Below are positions 48,497-58,068 of a DNA stretch of 64,000 nucleotides, piece after piece. The stretch comes from Ramlibacter aurantiacus (lineage in GTDB: Bacteria > Pseudomonadota > Gammaproteobacteria > Burkholderiales > Burkholderiaceae_C): positions 1,178,001 to 1,242,000 of the forward strand of contig NZ_JAEQNA010000001.1 in the NCBI RefSeq assembly GCF_016722895.1. The letters run 5' to 3'. A program made the translations under genes and the position numbers. The notes under the pieces are model-generated. The model ran no database searches. It was not told the origin of the DNA and worked only from the letters and a program-made list of their open reading frames with translations. Positions within the stretch are counted from its first letter, which is position 1; each line of letters begins with the position of its first letter.

Positions 48497-49483
48497 TCAC
48501 CAGGTCAGCACGATCTTGCCGATGTGCTGGTTCGATTCCATCAACTCATGGGCCTGGGCCGCCTGCGCCGCCTCGAAGGTGCGGTGGATCACCGGCCGGA
48601 TGCGGCCCGACTCGATCAGCGGCCAGACTTCGGTGCGCAGTGAGGCGGCGATGGCCGACTTGAACGCCACCGGCCTCGGCCGAAGGGTCGAGCCCGTGAG
48701 GTGGAGCCGGCGACGCAACACCAGGCCGGCATTGAACTCGGCCCGCGTGCCGCCCTGCACCGCGATGATCACCAGCCGCCCGTCCTCGGCCAGGCACTCG
48801 ACTTCGCGAGCCACATAGCTGCCGGCCACCATGTCGAGGATGACGTCCACACCGGCACCCTGCGTGAGGCGCCTGGCCTCCTCCCCGAAGTCCTGCGTGC
48901 GGTAGTTGATCGCGTGGTCCGCGCCCAGCGCCAGGCAGGCCTGGCACTTCTCGTCGCTGCCCGCGGTGGCCAGCACCGTGGCGCCACGCGCCTTGGCCAT
49001 CTGGATGGCCGTCACCCCGATGCCGCTCGTGCCGCCCTGCACCAGCAGCGACTCACCGGCCGCCAGGCGGCCGCGGTCGAAGACATTGCTCCAGACGGTG
49101 AAGAAGGTTTCGGGCAACGAAGCGGCTTCGGTGTCGGACAGGCCCGCCGGGACCGGCAGGCACTGGCCCACCGGAGCCACGCACAGCTGCGCGTAACCGC
49201 CACCGGCGACCAGGGCGCACACACGATCGCCCGGCTTTAGCCCGGCCGCGGCCATGGCCCGGGCATCGCCATCGACGATGACGCCGGCGACCTCGAGCCC
49301 CGGAAGATCGGACGCGCCGGGCGGCGCCGGGTACTGACCCTTGCGCTGGAGCACGTCGGGGCGGTTGACCCCACTGGCGCCCACGCGAATCAGGACCTCG
49401 CCGGTTCCGGGGACGGGATCGGGGCGCTCGGCGAGACGCAGCACCTGCGGCTCGCCGAACTGGCTGATTTCAACGACTTTCAT
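48497..49483 (-). CDS. NAD(P)H quinone oxidoreductase, PIG3-like
   Basis: This 328-residue medium-chain dehydrogenase has the GroES-like fold of quinone reductases. The segments GEVLIRVGASGVNRPDVLQR and QGGTSGIGVTAIQMAKARGA, the nucleotide-binding loop, are typical of the PIG3/TIGR02824 group. No zinc-site cysteines are apparent. The start is ATG 49483 (MKVVEISQF). It lies between pnp and tpiA, a common betaproteobacterial order. Confidence 0.92.
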   Translation of the reverse strand: MKVVEISQFGEPQVLRLAERPDPVPGTGEVLIRVGASGVNRPDVLQRKGQYPAPPGASDLPGLEVAGVIVDGDARAMAAAGLKPGDRVCALVAGGGYAQLCVAPVGQCLPVPAGLSDTEAASLPETFFTVWSNVFDRGRLAAGESLLVQGGTSGIGVTAIQMAKARGATVLATAGSDEKCQACLALGADHAINYRTQDFGEEARRLTQGAGVDVILDMVAGSYVAREVECLAEDGRLVIIAVQGGTRAEFNAGLVLRRRLHLTGSTLRPRPVAFKSAIAASLRTEVWPLIESGRIRPVIHRTFEAAQAAQAHELMESNQHIGKIVLTW

Positions 49484-49540
49484 GGTCTCTCGCGCGCCGG
49501 ATTCGCCCGGCACCGCCGGGCCTTCCAAGCGAAGTGTGGT

Positions 49541-51691
49541 TCAGAGGTCCTGCGGCTCGGACGCCGGGGCAGGCGATTGCCCGTAGCCTTCGCGCGCCGG
49601 CCGCTCGATCAGCGCCTTCATGGACAGCTTCACGCGCCCCTTCTCGTCGGTTTCGAGCACCTTCACGCGCACCATCTGGCCTTCGCTCAGGTAGTCGCTC
49701 ACCTTCTCGACGCGCTCGTGGGCGATCTGGCTGATGTGCAGCAGGCCGTCCTTGCCAGGCAGCAGGTTCACCAGGGCTCCGAAGTCGAGCAGCTTGGTGA
49801 TGGGGCCTTCGTAGATCTTGCCGGTCTCGATCACGGCGGTGAGCTGCTCGATGCGCTTCTTGGCCTCTTCGGCCTTGGCCGCCTCGGTGGAGGCGATGGT
49901 GATGGTGCCGTCTTCGGCGATGTCGATCTGGGTGCCGGTCTCCTCGGTCAGCGCGCGGATGACGGCGCCGCCCTTGCCGATCACGTCGCGGATCTTCTCC
50001 GGGTTGATCTTCATCGTGTACAGGCGCGGCGCGAAGTTGCTGACCTCGGTCTTGGCCTCACCCATGGCTTCCTGCATCTTGCCCAGGATGTGCATGCGCG
50101 CCTCCTTGGCCTGGGCCAGCGCGACCTGCATGATTTCCTTGGTGATGCCCTGGATCTTGATGTCCATCTGCAGGGCGGTGATGCCGTTGGTGGTACCGGC
50201 CACCTTGAAGTCCATGTCGCCCAGGTGGTCCTCGTCGCCCAGGATGTCGGTCAGCACCGCGAAGCGGTTGCCTTCCTTGATCAGGCCCATGGCGATGCCC
50301 GCGACATGCGCCTTCATGGGCACGCCCGCGTCCATCATGGACAGGCAGCCGCCGCACACCGAAGCCATGGACGACGAGCCGTTGGACTCGGTGATCTCCG
50401 ACACCACGCGGATGGTGTAGGGGAATTCTTCCTTGGTCGGCAGGCATGCCACCAGGGCGCGCTTGGCCAGGCGGCCGTGGCCGATCTCGCGGCGCTTGGT
50501 CGAGCCCATGCGACCGACTTCGCCGGTGGCGAAGGGAGGCATGTTGTAGTGGAACATGAAGCGGTCTTCGAACTCGCCGGCCAGCGCGTCGATGCGCTGC
50601 GCGTCGCGCTCGGTGCCCAGCGTGGTCACGACCAGCGCCTGCGTCTCGCCGCGGGTGAAGAGGGCCGAGCCGTGGGTGCGCGGCAGCACGCCGTTGCGGA
50701 TCTCGATCGGGCGCACGGTGCGGGTGTCGCGGCCATCGATGCGCGGCTCGCCAGCCAGGATCTGGCTACGCACGATGCCGGCTTCGATGTTGAACAGCAG
50801 CTCGTCGATCTTCACGGCGTCGAAGTCGACGCCCTCGGCCTTGAGCGAGTCGAGCACGGCGGCATTGGCCTCGCGCAGCGCCTGCGTGCGGGCCTGCTTG
50901 CTGCGAATCTGGTAGGCGGCGCGCAGGCGGGCCTCGGCCAATGCGTTGACCTTCGCGATGAGCGGCTCGTCCTTGGCCGGCGGCTGCCAGTCCCAGGCCG
51001 GCTTGCCGGCTTCGCGCACCAGTTCGTGGATGGCGTCGATGGCCACCTTGCCTTGGTCGTGGCCGAACACCACCGCACCCAGCATCACCTCTTCGGGCAG
51101 CTGTTGCGCCTCGGACTCGACCATCAGCACGGCGGCTTCGGTGCCCGCGACCACCAGGTCGAGCAGCGAGTCCTTGCGCTGCGTCTGGCCAGGGTTGAGC
51201 ACGTACTCGCCATGGATGTAGCCCACGCGGGCCGCGCCGATCGGACCGGCGAAGGGAATGCCCGAAACCGCCAGCGCGGCGCTGGTGCCGATCATGGCCG
51301 CGATGTCGGCGTCGACCTCGGGGTTGAGCGACAGCGTGTGGATGACCACGTGCACTTCGTTGAAGAAGCCTTCAGGGAACAGCGGGCGGATCGGACGGTC
51401 GATCAGGCGCGAGGTCAGGGTCTCCAGCTCGCTGGGCTTGGCTTCACGCTTGAAGAAGCTGCCGGGGATCTTGCCGGCCGCATAGGTCTTCTCGATGTAG
51501 TCGACGGTGAGGGGAAAGAAGTCCTGACCGGGCTTGGCGCTCTTGGACGCGACCACGGTGGCCAGGACCACGGTGCCCTCGATGTCCACCAGCACGGCGC
51601 CGGTGGCCTGGCGGGCGATTTCGCCGGTTTCCAGGGTGACGCGGTGCTGTCCCCATTGGAAGGTCTTGGTGGCTTTGTTGAAGATGCTCAT
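49541..51691 (-). CDS. pnp: Polyribonucleotide nucleotidyltransferase (PNPase)
   Basis: This 716-residue 3'-5' phosphorolytic exoribonuclease has two RNase PH-like core domains (the second holds [14 protein letters not shown] and [19 protein letters not shown]). A KH domain ([20 protein letters not shown]) and an S1 domain ([18 protein letters not shown]) follow. It lies after rpsO on the same strand. Its 5' leader contains a long perfect hairpin, a likely autoregulation or processing site. Confidence 0.98.
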   Translation of the reverse strand: MSIFNKATKTFQWGQHRVTLETGEIARQATGAVLVDIEGTVVLATVVASKSAKPGQDFFPLTVDYIEKTYAAGKIPGSFFKREAKPSELETLTSRLIDRPIRPLFPEGFFNEVHVVIHTLSLNPEVDADIAAMIGTSAALAVSGIPFAGPIGAARVGYIHGEYVLNPGQTQRKDSLLDLVVAGTEAAVLMVESEAQQLPEEVMLGAVVFGHDQGKVAIDAIHELVREAGKPAWDWQPPAKDEPLIAKVNALAEARLRAAYQIRSKQARTQALREANAAVLDSLKAEGVDFDAVKIDELLFNIEAGIVRSQILAGEPRIDGRDTRTVRPIEIRNGVLPRTHGSALFTRGETQALVVTTLGTERDAQRIDALAGEFEDRFMFHYNMPPFATGEVGRMGSTKRREIGHGRLAKRALVACLPTKEEFPYTIRVVSEITESNGSSSMASVCGGCLSMMDAGVPMKAHVAGIAMGLIKEGNRFAVLTDILGDEDHLGDMDFKVAGTTNGITALQMDIKIQGITKEIMQVALAQAKEARMHILGKMQEAMGEAKTEVSNFAPRLYTMKINPEKIRDVIGKGGAVIRALTEETGTQIDIAEDGTITIASTEAAKAEEAKKRIEQLTAVIETGKIYEGPITKLLDFGALVNLLPGKDGLLHISQIAHERVEKVSDYLSEGQMVRVKVLETDEKGRVKLSMKALIERPAREGYGQSPAPASEPQDL

Positions 51692-51740
51692 GTGCTTGCT
51701 CTCTCTCGGGTTGAGGAGTGGCGGGAGGCGAACACGATGC

Positions 51741-51782
51741 CATTCCTTAGGAACTAGGGGCAGGCCCAGCCCCTAAGGAATG
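51741..51782 (-). promoter_or_regulatory. Hairpin in the pnp leader
   Basis: Perfect 11-bp arms cattccttagg (51741-51751) and cctaaggaatg (51772-51782) enclose a GC-rich inner part (gggg, cccc), giving a stem near 18 bp on the pnp mRNA, about 50 bases before its start. In E. coli a leader hairpin cut by RNase III controls pnp; the same role here is inference. Confidence 0.6.
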
Positions 51783-51815
51783 ACACAGCGCGTATTCGAC
51801 TGGCCGGCTCCGGAA

Positions 51816-51857
51816 GAAAAACGCGCCTGAGCTAGCGTCAAACTAACTCAGGCGCGT
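51816..51857 (-). terminator. Intrinsic terminator of rpsO
   Basis: Arms acgcgcctgagctag (51821-51835) and ctaactcaggcgcgt (51843-51857) pair over 15 positions with one mismatch. A T-rich tail follows on the minus strand (complement of gaagaaaaa). It lies 16 bases after the rpsO stop. Confidence 0.85.
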
Positions 51858-51873
51858 CTCGTGGGTTCTTGGC

Positions 51874-52137
51874 TTACTTGCGCAGGCCGAGCTTGCCGAT
51901 CAGGGCGGTGTAGCGATCAGCATCCTTGGCCTTGAGATAGGCCAGCAGGCTCTTGCGGCGGTTGACCATGCGAAGCAGGCCACGGCGGCCGTGGTGATCC
52001 TTGGCATGGGTCTTGAAGTGCGGGGTCAGCTCGTTGATACGGGCCGTCAGCAGGGCGACTTGGACTTCGGGGCTGCCGGTGTCGTTGGCAGCGCGGGCGT
52101 GGGTCTTGACGACTTCGGCCTTGTTCAGGGCGGTCAT
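51874..52137 (-). CDS. rpsO: 30S ribosomal protein S15
   Basis: This 87-residue ribosomal protein binds 16S rRNA early in assembly. [22 protein letters not shown] and [22 protein letters not shown] contain the rRNA-contact motifs. The start MTALNKAEV is at 52137 behind AAGGAAA; the frame runs 20 codons further upstream without homology-like residues. It precedes pnp, as in many bacteria. It ends in a clear terminator. Confidence 0.97.
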   Translation of the reverse strand: MTALNKAEVVKTHARAANDTGSPEVQVALLTARINELTPHFKTHAKDHHGRRGLLRMVNRRKSLLAYLKAKDADRYTALIGKLGLRK

Positions 52138-52241
52138 GTGTTTCCTTGATGAGTTGGGACTTGCGCCTGGGGCTGGAAGAAGCCCCGGCGTGCGCACCGG
52201 AGGTGCATCTTTGCGCCCACTGGGGGCAGCAAAGCCCCGGG

Positions 52242-52247
52242 ATTATA
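52242..52247 (-). promoter_or_regulatory. TATAAT -10 box for rpsO
   Basis: A perfect TATAAT on the minus strand lies about 105 bases before the rpsO start. The -35 region (near 52265-52270) is a poor match. The implied leader of about 100 bases could hold an S15-binding structure. Confidence 0.45.
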
Positions 52248-52338
52248 TCGGGCGACCTGCGGCGGCCTCATGGCACCGCGATGGGTGCGGGCAAACCGGG
52301 CTGCCGGGCTCTTCGGTGCTCGGCCGCGGCGGCCATCT

Positions 52339-53616
52339 TCACCCCGGCCGGATCATCTTGCAGCTGGTCGGCATCTCGGCCTCGGCCGGGGACAGCGTGC
52401 GGATGACGCGAAAGCCGTAGCCCGAGCCTTCCACGTCGAACTTCACCCCGGGTGTGCCCTGGCGCTCCATCACGCCCACCACCAGCGGCTGCTGGAACTG
52501 GTGGTCGGCCGCACGCATGTGGCCCTGCTGGCTCGCGAAAGCCACGCGCACGCTCTCCAGCTGCCGGGCCACCGCCACCGCATCGGTGGAGCCGGCTTTC
52601 TCCAGCGCCTGGGCCAGCGCCTCGATCACCAGTTGCATGCGCATGTGCACGTAGTCGTCCTGCGGGCGAGGGAATCGCTCACGGAACGATCGATAGAAAG
52701 CCTCGCTCTCGCGCGTGGGCAGGTTGGGCAGCCAGTCGGCCACCGCGATCACGCGGCCGATGCCCGCCTCGCCGATGGCGGCAGGCGCACCCAGTGCATT
52801 GCCGTAGAAGGTATAGAACTTGCCGTCGTAGCCGGCGTCGCGCGCCGCCTTCACCAGCAGGGTGAGATCGTTGCCCCAGTTGCCGGTGATCACTGCCTGG
52901 GCCCCGCTGGCCTTGATCTTGGCGGCATAGGGCGCGAAGTCCTTCACCCGCCCCAGCGGGTGCAGCTCGTCGCCGACGATGCGCACGTCGGGCCGCTGCG
53001 CACCCAGCTGCCTGCGCGCCTCGCGCAAGACCGCTTGCCCGAAGCTGTAGTCCTGTCCGAACAGGTACACGCTGTGGACATCACGGTCACCCGACAGCAC
53101 CTGCATCAACGCCGCCATGCGCATGTCGGCATGCGCGTCGAAGCGGAAGTGCCAGAAGCTGCAGCGCTCGTTGGTGAGGATGGGATCGACCGCCGAGTAA
53201 TTGAGGAAGATCACGCGCCGCTGCGGATCGCGCGCGTTGTGCTTGTCGATGGCATCGATCAGCGCCGCGGCCACCGCCGAGGAGTTGCCCTGCACGATGA
53301 TGCGGGCGCCGTCGTCGATCGCGGCACGCAGGGCCGACAAGGCTTCGTCGGTCTGGCCCTTGCTGTCATAACGGTCCAGCTGCAGCTTGCGCGGGCCCTG
53401 CGGCAGCCGCACGCCGCCGCGCTGGTTCACGCGCTCGACGGCCCAGACCAGGTTGCGCAGCACCGACTCGCCGGTGTTGGCGAAGGCCCCGGACATGGCT
53501 TCGACCATCGCGATCCGGATGGGCGCCTGCGGGTCCTGCGCATGACCGAAGGCCGGGATAAATAGCGACGCCGCGGCGCCTTTCAAGATGCTGCGCCGAA
53601 TACGTTGCTGGCTCAT
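52339..53616 (-). CDS. ABC transporter substrate-binding protein (branched-chain amino acid type)
   Basis: This 425-residue periplasmic binding protein has the N-terminal RRSILKGAAASLFIPAFGHAQD, a twin-arginine-like signal. The body has the type I periplasmic-binding fold (IRIAMVEAMSGAFANTGESV, VIFLNYSAVDPILTN, HSVYLFGQDYSFGQAVLREA) seen in LivJ-like proteins. No permease or ATPase genes lie next to it, so it is an orphan. The start ATG 53616 follows AAGGGGGA. The ligand is unknown. Confidence 0.85.
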   Translation of the reverse strand: MSQQRIRRSILKGAAASLFIPAFGHAQDPQAPIRIAMVEAMSGAFANTGESVLRNLVWAVERVNQRGGVRLPQGPRKLQLDRYDSKGQTDEALSALRAAIDDGARIIVQGNSSAVAAALIDAIDKHNARDPQRRVIFLNYSAVDPILTNERCSFWHFRFDAHADMRMAALMQVLSGDRDVHSVYLFGQDYSFGQAVLREARRQLGAQRPDVRIVGDELHPLGRVKDFAPYAAKIKASGAQAVITGNWGNDLTLLVKAARDAGYDGKFYTFYGNALGAPAAIGEAGIGRVIAVADWLPNLPTRESEAFYRSFRERFPRPQDDYVHMRMQLVIEALAQALEKAGSTDAVAVARQLESVRVAFASQQGHMRAADHQFQQPLVVGVMERQGTPGVKFDVEGSGYGFRVIRTLSPAEAEMPTSCKMIRPG

Positions 53617-53740
53617 GGTTCCCCCTTGAAAAGACAGCCGCCGGATCACAGATCGTGGTCAAGCGGCTGTGGTGCGATTCCGAAAGCCGCGCGAGTTTAG
53701 TTGATCGTTTTCAATGGCCCTGGCTTCAAAAGGAGTTCAC

Positions 53741-54127
53741 ATGTCCCTGTTCTTCGCCCCCGTTGTCCGCTCCCGCGCCCGCATGCCCGTGCGTTCCTTC
53801 GACCGCAACTTCGAGCGCTTCATCGACGAGATGTTCGTGCAGCCCGCCACGCGCGCGCCGCAGCTCAAGGAAGATGAAAACACCTGGACCGTCACGCTGG
53901 ACGTGCCCGGCGTGTCGCGTGAAGACCTGTCCATCAGCGTCGACGGCGCGGTGTTCCGCATCCAGACCCGTGCTGAAGCCGCGCGGGCCTACAAGGTCGC
54001 CTATGAGCTGCCGCTCGAGATCGATGCCGACGCCACGCAGGCCAAGCTGGAGAACGGCGTGCTGACCTTGATCCTGGCCAAGCGCAAGCCCGAGAGCAAG
54101 GCTCGCCAGATCCAGATCAACGGCTGA
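53741..54127 (+). CDS. Hsp20/alpha-crystallin family small heat shock protein
   Basis: This 128-residue holdase chaperone has an alpha-crystallin domain at about residues 42-120 (WTVTLDVPGVSREDLSISV, then YELPLEIDADATQAKLENGV and LTLILAKRK). The I-X-I-like end (RQIQING) helps oligomer assembly. The start ATG 53741 follows AAAAGGAG. It is divergent from the binding-protein gene and convergent with tsaD, with a shared terminator. Confidence 0.9.
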   Translation: MSLFFAPVVRSRARMPVRSFDRNFERFIDEMFVQPATRAPQLKEDENTWTVTLDVPGVSREDLSISVDGAVFRIQTRAEAARAYKVAYELPLEIDADATQAKLENGVLTLILAKRKPESKARQIQING

Positions 54128-54149
54128 GAAAGTCGGACTACGAAACAGG

Positions 54150-54176
54150 CAAGGGCCCGCTGCGCGGGCCCTTTTT
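54150..54176 (+). terminator. Intrinsic terminator of the small heat shock gene
   Basis: The stem agggcccgc/gcgggccct (54152-54172) is followed by TTTTT. It lies about 25 bases after the hsp20 stop and its T-run touches the tsaD stop. With the A-rich flank on the other strand it could serve both convergent genes. Confidence 0.8.
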
Positions 54177-55219
54177 CATGCCTGCGTCGACGAGAGTTCC
54201 TCCAGGGGCCAGCGCGGCTTGACGTCGAAGGCATAGCGCTTGTCGGGCGCGCCCGCGCCCGCTTGCAACCGCATCGCCGCGGCCATGGCGATCATGGCGC
54301 CGTTGTCGGTGCACAGCGACAACTCGGGGTAGTGCACCCGCACGCCCAGCCGCGCACAGGCGGCGTCGAGTTGTTCGCGCAGCAGCCGGTTCGCCCCCAC
54401 GCCGCCGGCCACCACGATCCTGCGCAGCCCCGTCTGCCTAAGCGCAGCCAAGGACTTCTTCACCAGCACCTCGACGATGGCCGCCTGGGTCGACGCTGCC
54501 AGGTCCGGCTTGCGCTCTTCGAGGCCGGTGCCCAGCTTGCGCGCCTGCGTGAGCACCGCCGTCTTCAGCCCCGCGAATGAAAAGTCGAGGTCGCCGCTGT
54601 GCAGCAGCGGCCGCGGCAATTTGAAGGCCTGCGGATCGCCCGATTGCGCCAGGCGCGCCAGCGCCGGTCCGCCCGGATAACCCAGGCCGAGCAGCTTGGC
54701 CGACTTGTCGAAGGCCTCGCCGGCGGCATCGTCGATGGTCTCGCCCAGCAGCTGGTAGCGCCCGACCCCATCGACCCGCATCAGCTGCGTATGGCCGCCC
54801 GACACCAGCAGCGCCACGAACGGAAACTCGGGCGGGTCGGCGCTGAGGAAGGGCGACAGCAGGTGCCCTTCGAGGTGATGCACGCCCCACACCGGCACAT
54901 CGAGCGCCGCGCCGATCGCGCATGCGATGCCGGCGCCCACCAGCAGCGCCCCGGCCAGCCCGGGGCCACGCGTATACGCCACCACATCGACATCGGCCGC
55001 CGCCAGGCCGGCATCGGCCAACACGCGTTCGGTCAGCGGCAGCACCCGCCGGATGTGGTCGCGGCTGGCCAGTTCGGGCACCACGCCGCCATAGGCCTGG
55101 TGCATCTCGATCTGGCTATGCAGGGCGTGGGACAGCAGGCGGGGCACGGGCGAGTCACCGGTCTCCACCAGGGCCACGCCGGTTTCATCGCAGGACGATT
55201 CGATACCGAGGACGAGCAT
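54176..55219 (-). CDS. tsaD: tRNA N6-adenosine threonylcarbamoyltransferase
   Basis: This 347-residue ASKHA-family enzyme completes the universal t6A37 modification of ANN-decoding tRNAs. The metal-binding motif VHHLEGHLL (HxExH) is present, as are the family N-terminus [17 protein letters not shown] and [21 protein letters not shown] and [10 protein letters not shown] are nucleotide-site segments. The length is normal. Confidence 0.97.
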   Translation of the reverse strand: MLVLGIESSCDETGVALVETGDSPVPRLLSHALHSQIEMHQAYGGVVPELASRDHIRRVLPLTERVLADAGLAAADVDVVAYTRGPGLAGALLVGAGIACAIGAALDVPVWGVHHLEGHLLSPFLSADPPEFPFVALLVSGGHTQLMRVDGVGRYQLLGETIDDAAGEAFDKSAKLLGLGYPGGPALARLAQSGDPQAFKLPRPLLHSGDLDFSFAGLKTAVLTQARKLGTGLEERKPDLAASTQAAIVEVLVKKSLAALRQTGLRRIVVAGGVGANRLLREQLDAACARLGVRVHYPELSLCTDNGAMIAMAAAMRLQAGAGAPDKRYAFDVKPRWPLEELSSTQA

Positions 55220-55287
55220 GGTGGGCAGTGTAGGCGGTGGGTCGCACCCAAGGGGGTGGCGGGCACGGTTGTTGCACGCCTGCCGGG

Positions 55288-56499
55288 GTGACCTCCGCCT
55301 CCAGCTTCCTCCTCGCCTCCCGCCGCTGCGAAATCGCCGAGCTCGAGCAGCTCGCGCGCGCTTGCGAAGGCGTGGGTGTGATCGGCCGGTTCATCCATGC
55401 GCTGCAGCGTGAGCGCGGAATGACCAACCTCCTGCTGGGGTCGGGTGGCCGCTATGGCCAGAGCTGGCGTGAGCAGGTCGCGTGCTGTGATCGCGCGCAG
55501 CAGGACGTGCTGCACACCCTGGAGCAGCTGGGCACCGATCCCGGCGCGCTCAAGAACGGCTCGCGCCTGTTCAACCGGGTGGCCTTGGTGCTGCACGCGC
55601 TCGACGGGCTGCCCGAGTGGCGCGCCCGCATCGAGGCGCATGCCGTGGAGGCGGCCGACGCCACCGCCTTCTTCGGCAAGCTCATCGCCGCCTTGCTGGC
55701 CGTGGTCTTCGAGGCCGCCGACAGCGCCGGCGATCCGGAGATCTCGCGGGCGTTGATCGCCCTGCTGCACCTGATGCAGGGCAAGGAGCTGGCTGGCCAG
55801 GAGCGTGCCCTGGGCGCGCGTGCCTTCGCCGTCGGGCACATCGCCGCGGCCGACCAGCAACTGTGGCACCACCTGATCGAGTCGCAGCAGGCCAACCTGC
55901 AGGTGCTCGCCGAACTGGGCGATGTCGCGGCGGCCGAAGGCGTGCGGCACGAGTGGCCCGAACTCGAACGCTTGCGGCACCTGGGCTGCGAGGGCCCGGC
56001 GGGTGCGCGGGACAGCCGCTTGAGCAATGTCTGGTACGAGGCCTGCACCCGGCGCATCGACGCGCTCAAGCTGGCCGAGGACCAGCTCACGCTGCACCTG
56101 CGCCGGCTGTGCGGCCGGCGCATCGCCCAGGCTCGAGGCGAACTGGCCGACCAGCGCGAGGCCCTCGACCGGCTGCTGTCGCAGGCGCAGCCGGTCGATC
56201 CGGCCACGCCCGCCCCGGGCGCGGGGCGTTCGCTGGATCGCGCGGTGCTGGAGATGATGCAGGCGCAGTCGCATCGCCTGCAGCAGATGGCCGACGAACT
56301 CGAAGCCGTCCGTGGCCGCCTGAGCGAGCGCAAGCTGGTCGAACGCGCCAAGGGCCTGCTCATGTCGCACCAGGGCCTGAGCGAGGAGCAGGCCTACCGC
56401 TCGCTGCGCCAGCTCGCCATGAACCAGAACCGCCGCCTGGCCGATGTCGCCGCGTCGGTGCTCGCGCTGGCCGACGTGCTCCCCGGCGGGGCACGCTGA
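55288..56499 (+). CDS. nasR: Nitrate-responsive NIT-ANTAR antitermination regulator (NasR-like)
   Basis: This 403-residue cytoplasmic regulator has a NIT sensor domain at about residues 25-270 ([16 protein letters not shown] is its motif) and a C-terminal ANTAR RNA-binding domain at about 340-398 ([37 protein letters not shown]). The start is GTG 55288; the frame before it is unlike the family. In Klebsiella, NasR binds nitrate and prevents termination in the nasF leader. Here the next operon has a matching leader (56607-56698), so the role is well supported. Confidence 0.9.
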   Translation: MTSASSFLLASRRCEIAELEQLARACEGVGVIGRFIHALQRERGMTNLLLGSGGRYGQSWREQVACCDRAQQDVLHTLEQLGTDPGALKNGSRLFNRVALVLHALDGLPEWRARIEAHAVEAADATAFFGKLIAALLAVVFEAADSAGDPEISRALIALLHLMQGKELAGQERALGARAFAVGHIAAADQQLWHHLIESQQANLQVLAELGDVAAAEGVRHEWPELERLRHLGCEGPAGARDSRLSNVWYEACTRRIDALKLAEDQLTLHLRRLCGRRIAQARGELADQREALDRLLSQAQPVDPATPAPGAGRSLDRAVLEMMQAQSHRLQQMADELEAVRGRLSERKLVERAKGLLMSHQGLSEEQAYRSLRQLAMNQNRRLADVAASVLALADVLPGGAR

Positions 56500-56606
56500 A
56501 CCGTACCGGTTCATCGCGGCGCACGAAAACCGTGCATGCCGCCGGCGCTTTTCCGCACAAGCCCCTGGAATCACCCTGGCACGCATCCTGCGTTATCCGA
56601 GGCATC

Positions 56607-56644
56607 GGGCGCTGACGGCGGCGCCCTCCAGGACAACGGCGTCC
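56607..56644 (+). promoter_or_regulatory. Candidate ANTAR-binding dual hexaloop hairpins
   Basis: P1 (56607-56626) is gggcgct/ggcgccc with hexaloop gacggc. P2 (56631-56644) is ggac/gtcc with hexaloop aacggc. They are four bases apart. ANTAR target RNAs are known to have two six-base-loop hairpins with A at loop position 1 and G at 4; P2 has both, P1 has only the G. P2 shares bases with the 5' arm of the terminator that follows, so the two folds exclude each other. Confidence 0.7.
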
Positions 56645-56698
56645 ATCCACCCGCGGCAACCGCAAGGCCACGCGGAGCGATGGACGCCGTTTCTTTTT
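56635..56698 (+). terminator. Leader attenuator of the nitrate assimilation operon
   Basis: Perfect 12-bp arms aacggcgtccat (56635-56646) and atggacgccgtt (56680-56691), with an inner ccgcg/cgcgg stem, are followed by ttcttttt. It ends 26 bases before the nrtA start, so it would stop transcription of the structural genes unless antiterminated. Confidence 0.88.
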
Positions 56699-56724
56699 CT
56701 CGACCTCGCAACCCAGGAGTCCAC

Positions 56725-58038
56725 ATGACCCATCGCAGCAGCACCTCGACGGCGGTGTCCCGTCGCACCGTCCTCACCGGCTCGGCCGCCCTGGGCGCCG
56801 CCGCCCTCGGCGCCGGCCTCTGGCCGATGAAGGCCTCGGCCCAAGGCACGGCGCTGGAAACGCGCGCCGCCAAGCTGGGTTTCATCGCCTTGACCGATGC
56901 CGCGCCGCTGTTCGTCGCCGACGAAAAGGGCTTCTTCAAGAAGCACGGCATGACCGAGGTCGAGGTGCTCAAGCAGTCGTCCTGGGGCACCACGCGCGAC
57001 AACCTGGTGCTGGGCTCGCGCAGCAACGGCATCGACGGCGCGCACATCCTCACGCCCATGCCCTACCTGATCACGCTGGGAGCGGTCACGGCCAACAACG
57101 TGCCGGTGCCCATGACCATCCTGGCGCGCCTGAACCTGGCGGGCCAGTGCATTTCGGTGGGTAACGAATACATGGACCTGAAAGTCGGCCTGGACACGCG
57201 CGAGTTCAAGAAGGCGCTGCAGGCCAAGGCCGCCAAGACCGGCAAGCCGGTGAACGCCGCCATGACCTTCCCCGGCGGCACGCACGACATGTGGATGCGC
57301 TACTGGCTGGCCGCCGGCGGCATCGACCCCACCCGCGACATCAACACCATCGTGGTGCCGCCGGCGCAGATGGTGGCGAACATGAAGGTGGGCAGCATGG
57401 ACACCTTCTGCGTCTGCGAGCCCTGGAACCACCAGCTCATTCACCAGAAGATCGGCTACACGGCCAACACCACGGGCGAAATCTGGGCCAACCACCCGGA
57501 GAAGGCCTTCGCCATGCGCAGCGACTACGTGCAGGCCAATCCCAACGCCACCAAGGCCCTGCTCAAGGCGGTGATGGAGGCGCAGATGTACTGCGAGGAC
57601 CCGAAGAACCGCGCCGAGGTGGCCGAGATCTGCTCGCGCCGCCGCTGGATCAACGCGCCGCTGGCCGACATCGTCGACCGCATGAAGGGCGACTTCGACT
57701 ACGGCACGGGCCGGGTCGTCGCCAACAGCCCGCACCAGATGCGCTACTGGAAGGACTTCGCGAGCTATCCCTTCCAGAGCCACGACCTGTGGTTCCTGGT
57801 GGAGAACATGCGCTGGGGCTACCTGCCGCCCAACCTCGACACCAAGGCGGTGATCGCCAAGGTGAATCGCGAGGACATCTGGCGCGCCGCCGCCAAGGAG
57901 CTGGGCGTGGCGGCCAAGGACATCCCGAGCTCCACCTCGCGCGGCGTCGAGAAGTTCTTCGACGGCAAGGTGTTCGATCCGGCCAACCCCAAGGCCTATC
58001 TCGACAGCCTGGCCATCAAGCACCTCAAGAACGCCTGA
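56725..58038 (+). CDS. nrtA: Nitrate ABC transporter substrate-binding protein (NrtA/NasF-like)
   Basis: This 437-residue periplasmic nitrate/nitrite-binding protein has the twin-arginine signal SRRTVLTGSAALGAAALGAG. The mature protein is of the NrtA/CmpA fold (GFIALTDAAPLFVADEKGFF, WGTTRDNLVLG, FPGGTHDMWMRYWLAAGGID). The start MTHRSS is at 56725 behind AGGAG. It is first in the operon and follows the leader attenuator. Confidence 0.92.
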   Translation: MTHRSSTSTAVSRRTVLTGSAALGAAALGAGLWPMKASAQGTALETRAAKLGFIALTDAAPLFVADEKGFFKKHGMTEVEVLKQSSWGTTRDNLVLGSRSNGIDGAHILTPMPYLITLGAVTANNVPVPMTILARLNLAGQCISVGNEYMDLKVGLDTREFKKALQAKAAKTGKPVNAAMTFPGGTHDMWMRYWLAAGGIDPTRDINTIVVPPAQMVANMKVGSMDTFCVCEPWNHQLIHQKIGYTANTTGEIWANHPEKAFAMRSDYVQANPNATKALLKAVMEAQMYCEDPKNRAEVAEICSRRRWINAPLADIVDRMKGDFDYGTGRVVANSPHQMRYWKDFASYPFQSHDLWFLVENMRWGYLPPNLDTKAVIAKVNREDIWRAAAKELGVAAKDIPSSTSRGVEKFFDGKVFDPANPKAYLDSLAIKHLKNA

Positions 58039-58068
58039 CCCCACGATCTCTTCCACGGCCTCCGCACC

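Noticed and set aside
53617..53740. A sigma-32 promoter or fourU thermometer before the small heat shock gene
   Set aside because: CCCCCTTGAAAA resembles a -35, but no CCCCAT-like -10 follows at proper spacing, and the same bases are the ribosome site of the opposite gene. The TTTT stretch cannot form a continuous stem with the AAGGAG site.
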